NCBI GenBank assembly: GCA_021805955.1
Contig: JAJZDO010000637.1
Location: 1-6,223 of the forward strand
DNA from: Acidobacteriota bacterium
GTDB taxonomy: Bacteria > Acidobacteriota > Terriglobia > Terriglobales > Acidobacteriaceae
Length of the DNA: 6,223 bases
Direction of reading: 5' to 3'
Shown: piece by piece, positions 5,075 through 6,223 of the stretch
How the letters are laid out: each line of letters opens with the position of its first letter
How positions within the stretch are numbered: the stretch's first letter is position 1
Program-made: the position numbers and the translations under genes
Notes under the pieces: model-generated
The model's database searches: none
Told to the model about the DNA's origin: nothing
Seen by the model: the letters and a program-made list of their open reading frames with translations, nothing else

Positions 5075-6223
5075 GTGGGGATCGATGTTGGGTCGGTTCG
5101 GGCGGACACGCCGGGGTGCGAGAATGTGCTGCACCTGAACAATGCCGGCGCAAGCCTGCCGCCGACGGCCGTGCTGGAGCGAGTGAAAACGCATCTGGAT
5201 CTGGAAGCGACGATGGGCGGCTATGAAGCCGAGGACAGCGTTGCCGAGGAATACCAGGGTGTGTATGGCTCCATTGCGAGAATGCTGGGATGCGCGGCGA
5301 GCGAAATTGCGCTGGTGGAAAATGCGACACGCGCTTGGGATGCGGCGTTTTATGCGCTGGCGGAGGGATTTCAGCCGGGCGACAAAATTCTTACGGCATC
5401 GAATGAGTATGTCAGCAACTACCTGGCGTTGCTGCAGGTGGCGCGGCAGCGCGGAATCGAAATTATTGTGGCGCCGAATGGGCCGGGCGGAGAGATTTCT
5501 CTGACGGCGTTGGAGGCGGCGATTCGGCAGCATGGGGAGCGGGTGAAGCTGATTGCGTTGACCCATGTGCCGACCAATGGCGGGCTGGTGCAGCCGGCGG
5601 CAGCGGTGGGACGCATCGCGCGCCGGAATCAAATTCCATATTTGCTGGATGCCTGCCAGTCTGCCGGGCAGATGCCGCTGCGGGTGGAGGAGCTGGGCTG
5701 CGACATGCTGGCGGCGACGGGACGGAAATATCTGCGCGGGCCGCGGGGAACGGGGTTTCTGTATATCCGGCAGTCGATGCTGGAACGGTTGGAGCCAACG
5801 CCAATCGATATGTGCTCGGCGGAGTGGAGTGCGCGCGAGGAATACAAACTGCGCAACGATGCACGGCGATTTGAAATTTCAGGAGGCTCGGTGGCGTGTC
5901 AGTTGGGATTGGGAGCAGCCGTCGAGTATGCGATGGCGGTGGGACTGGACAACATTGCTGCGCGGGTAACGATGCTGGCGGAGCAACTGCGCGAGAAGCT
6001 GGCTAAAATTCCTGGAGTTACGGTGCGAGACTTGCTGGGCAGCGGCGGCCAAGCTCGCTGCGGCATTGTGACGTTCACGCACGAGCGACATTCCGCTGCA
6101 GCCATTGTTGCGAACATGCGCGAGCAGAACATCAATGTGCGGGTGACCCCGATTGGTTCCACGCGGATCGATATGGAGCAGCGCGGGTTGACGGCGATGG
6201 TGCGAGCCTCTGTGCATTACTAC
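5075..6223 (+). CDS. Class V PLP-dependent aminotransferase / cysteine desulfurase-like enzyme (3' end outside window)
   Basis: 383 codons are open to the window edge. The GTG start at 5075 is chosen because GGAGG (5066-5070) lies 4 bases before it and the family's N-terminal block LHLNNAGASLPP begins at residue 19. An in-frame stop is at 5003. Further class V landmarks are MGGYEAE (47-53), ENATRAWDAAFY (82-93, phosphate-side loop), LTHVPTNGGLVQP (162-174), LLDACQSAGQ with D192 and Q195 (PLP ring contacts), and ATGRKYLRGPRGTGFLY with Schiff-base K218. The C-terminal part reads STRIDMEQRGL and RASVHYY, and lacks the RAGHHCA-type catalytic Cys loop of SufS desulfurases. It is therefore more likely a lyase, epimerase or aminotransferase-type member (EgtE- or isopenicillin N epimerase-like) than an Fe-S desulfurase. 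About 10-25 residues are probably missing. Codon use is rich in GCG, GTG and CTG. The substrate is unknown. Confidence 0.9.
   Translation, partial: MGIDVGSVRADTPGCENVLHLNNAGASLPPTAVLERVKTHLDLEATMGGYEAEDSVAEEYQGVYGSIARMLGCAASEIALVENATRAWDAAFYALAEGFQPGDKILTASNEYVSNYLALLQVARQRGIEIIVAPNGPGGEISLTALEAAIRQHGERVKLIALTHVPTNGGLVQPAAAVGRIARRNQIPYLLDACQSAGQMPLRVEELGCDMLAATGRKYLRGPRGTGFLYIRQSMLERLEPTPIDMCSAEWSAREEYKLRNDARRFEISGGSVACQLGLGAAVEYAMAVGLDNIAARVTMLAEQLREKLAKIPGVTVRDLLGSGGQARCGIVTFTHERHSAAAIVANMREQNINVRVTPIGSTRIDMEQRGLTAMVRASVHYY

Noticed and set aside
4943..5632. A 229-codon minus-strand frame over the aminotransferase
   Set aside because: It is a shadow of the GCG/CTG-rich aminotransferase gene, giving a His/Arg-rich product without motifs.
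1..6223. CRISPR array, tRNA or rRNA genes
   Set aside because: No regularly spaced repeats, no tRNA-like T-loop plus acceptor pattern and no rRNA signature were seen by eye on either strand.

Overview
This 6.2 kb window looks like an accessory segment of a soil or sediment bacterial chromosome. I infer Acidobacteriota, without proof, from the mix of families (tandem-domain universal stress protein, BBE-type flavoprotein, class V aminotransferase, and IS1634, IS4, IS66 and IS1-like debris), the moderately high GC, and clear Shine-Dalgarno sites in front of non-ATG starts.

Layout. Bases 1-540 are gene debris: a broken alpha/beta-hydrolase (esterase) fragment, then a frameshifted N-terminal fragment of an IS1634-family transposase that runs into an unrelated short tail. 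Bases 698-1576 hold an intact two-domain universal stress protein with a textbook ribosome binding site. Facing it on the minus strand (1766-3613) is the main object of interest: a 615-residue VAO/BBE-family FAD oxidoreductase with a complete mono-heme cytochrome c domain (CxxCH plus a distal Met) and a His-rich linker inserted in the middle of its substrate domain. It reads as a single-chain flavocytochrome.

Upstream of this gene (3661-4752) is a composite transposon relic: an intact IS66 tnpA, a tnpB truncated at about residue 54 and fused in frame to an IS4-family transposase, which itself has a frameshift and an internal deletion removing its YREK signature. The end of the IS4 relic appears to supply the -35 half of a promoter for the flavocytochrome. 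A C-terminal IS1-like transposase fragment follows at 4777-5001. From 5075 to the window end is a class V PLP-dependent enzyme with a GTG start, cut off by the window edge.

How they fit together. There is no clear operon. The stress protein and the flavocytochrome converge, and the aminotransferase diverges from the IS relic. The redox enzyme appears to be a cargo-like gene preserved between mobile-element scars. Its predicted chemistry is two-electron substrate oxidation at FAD with internal transfer to heme c. That fits an extracytoplasmic dehydrogenase, yet no signal peptide is visible, which is the main puzzle of the window.
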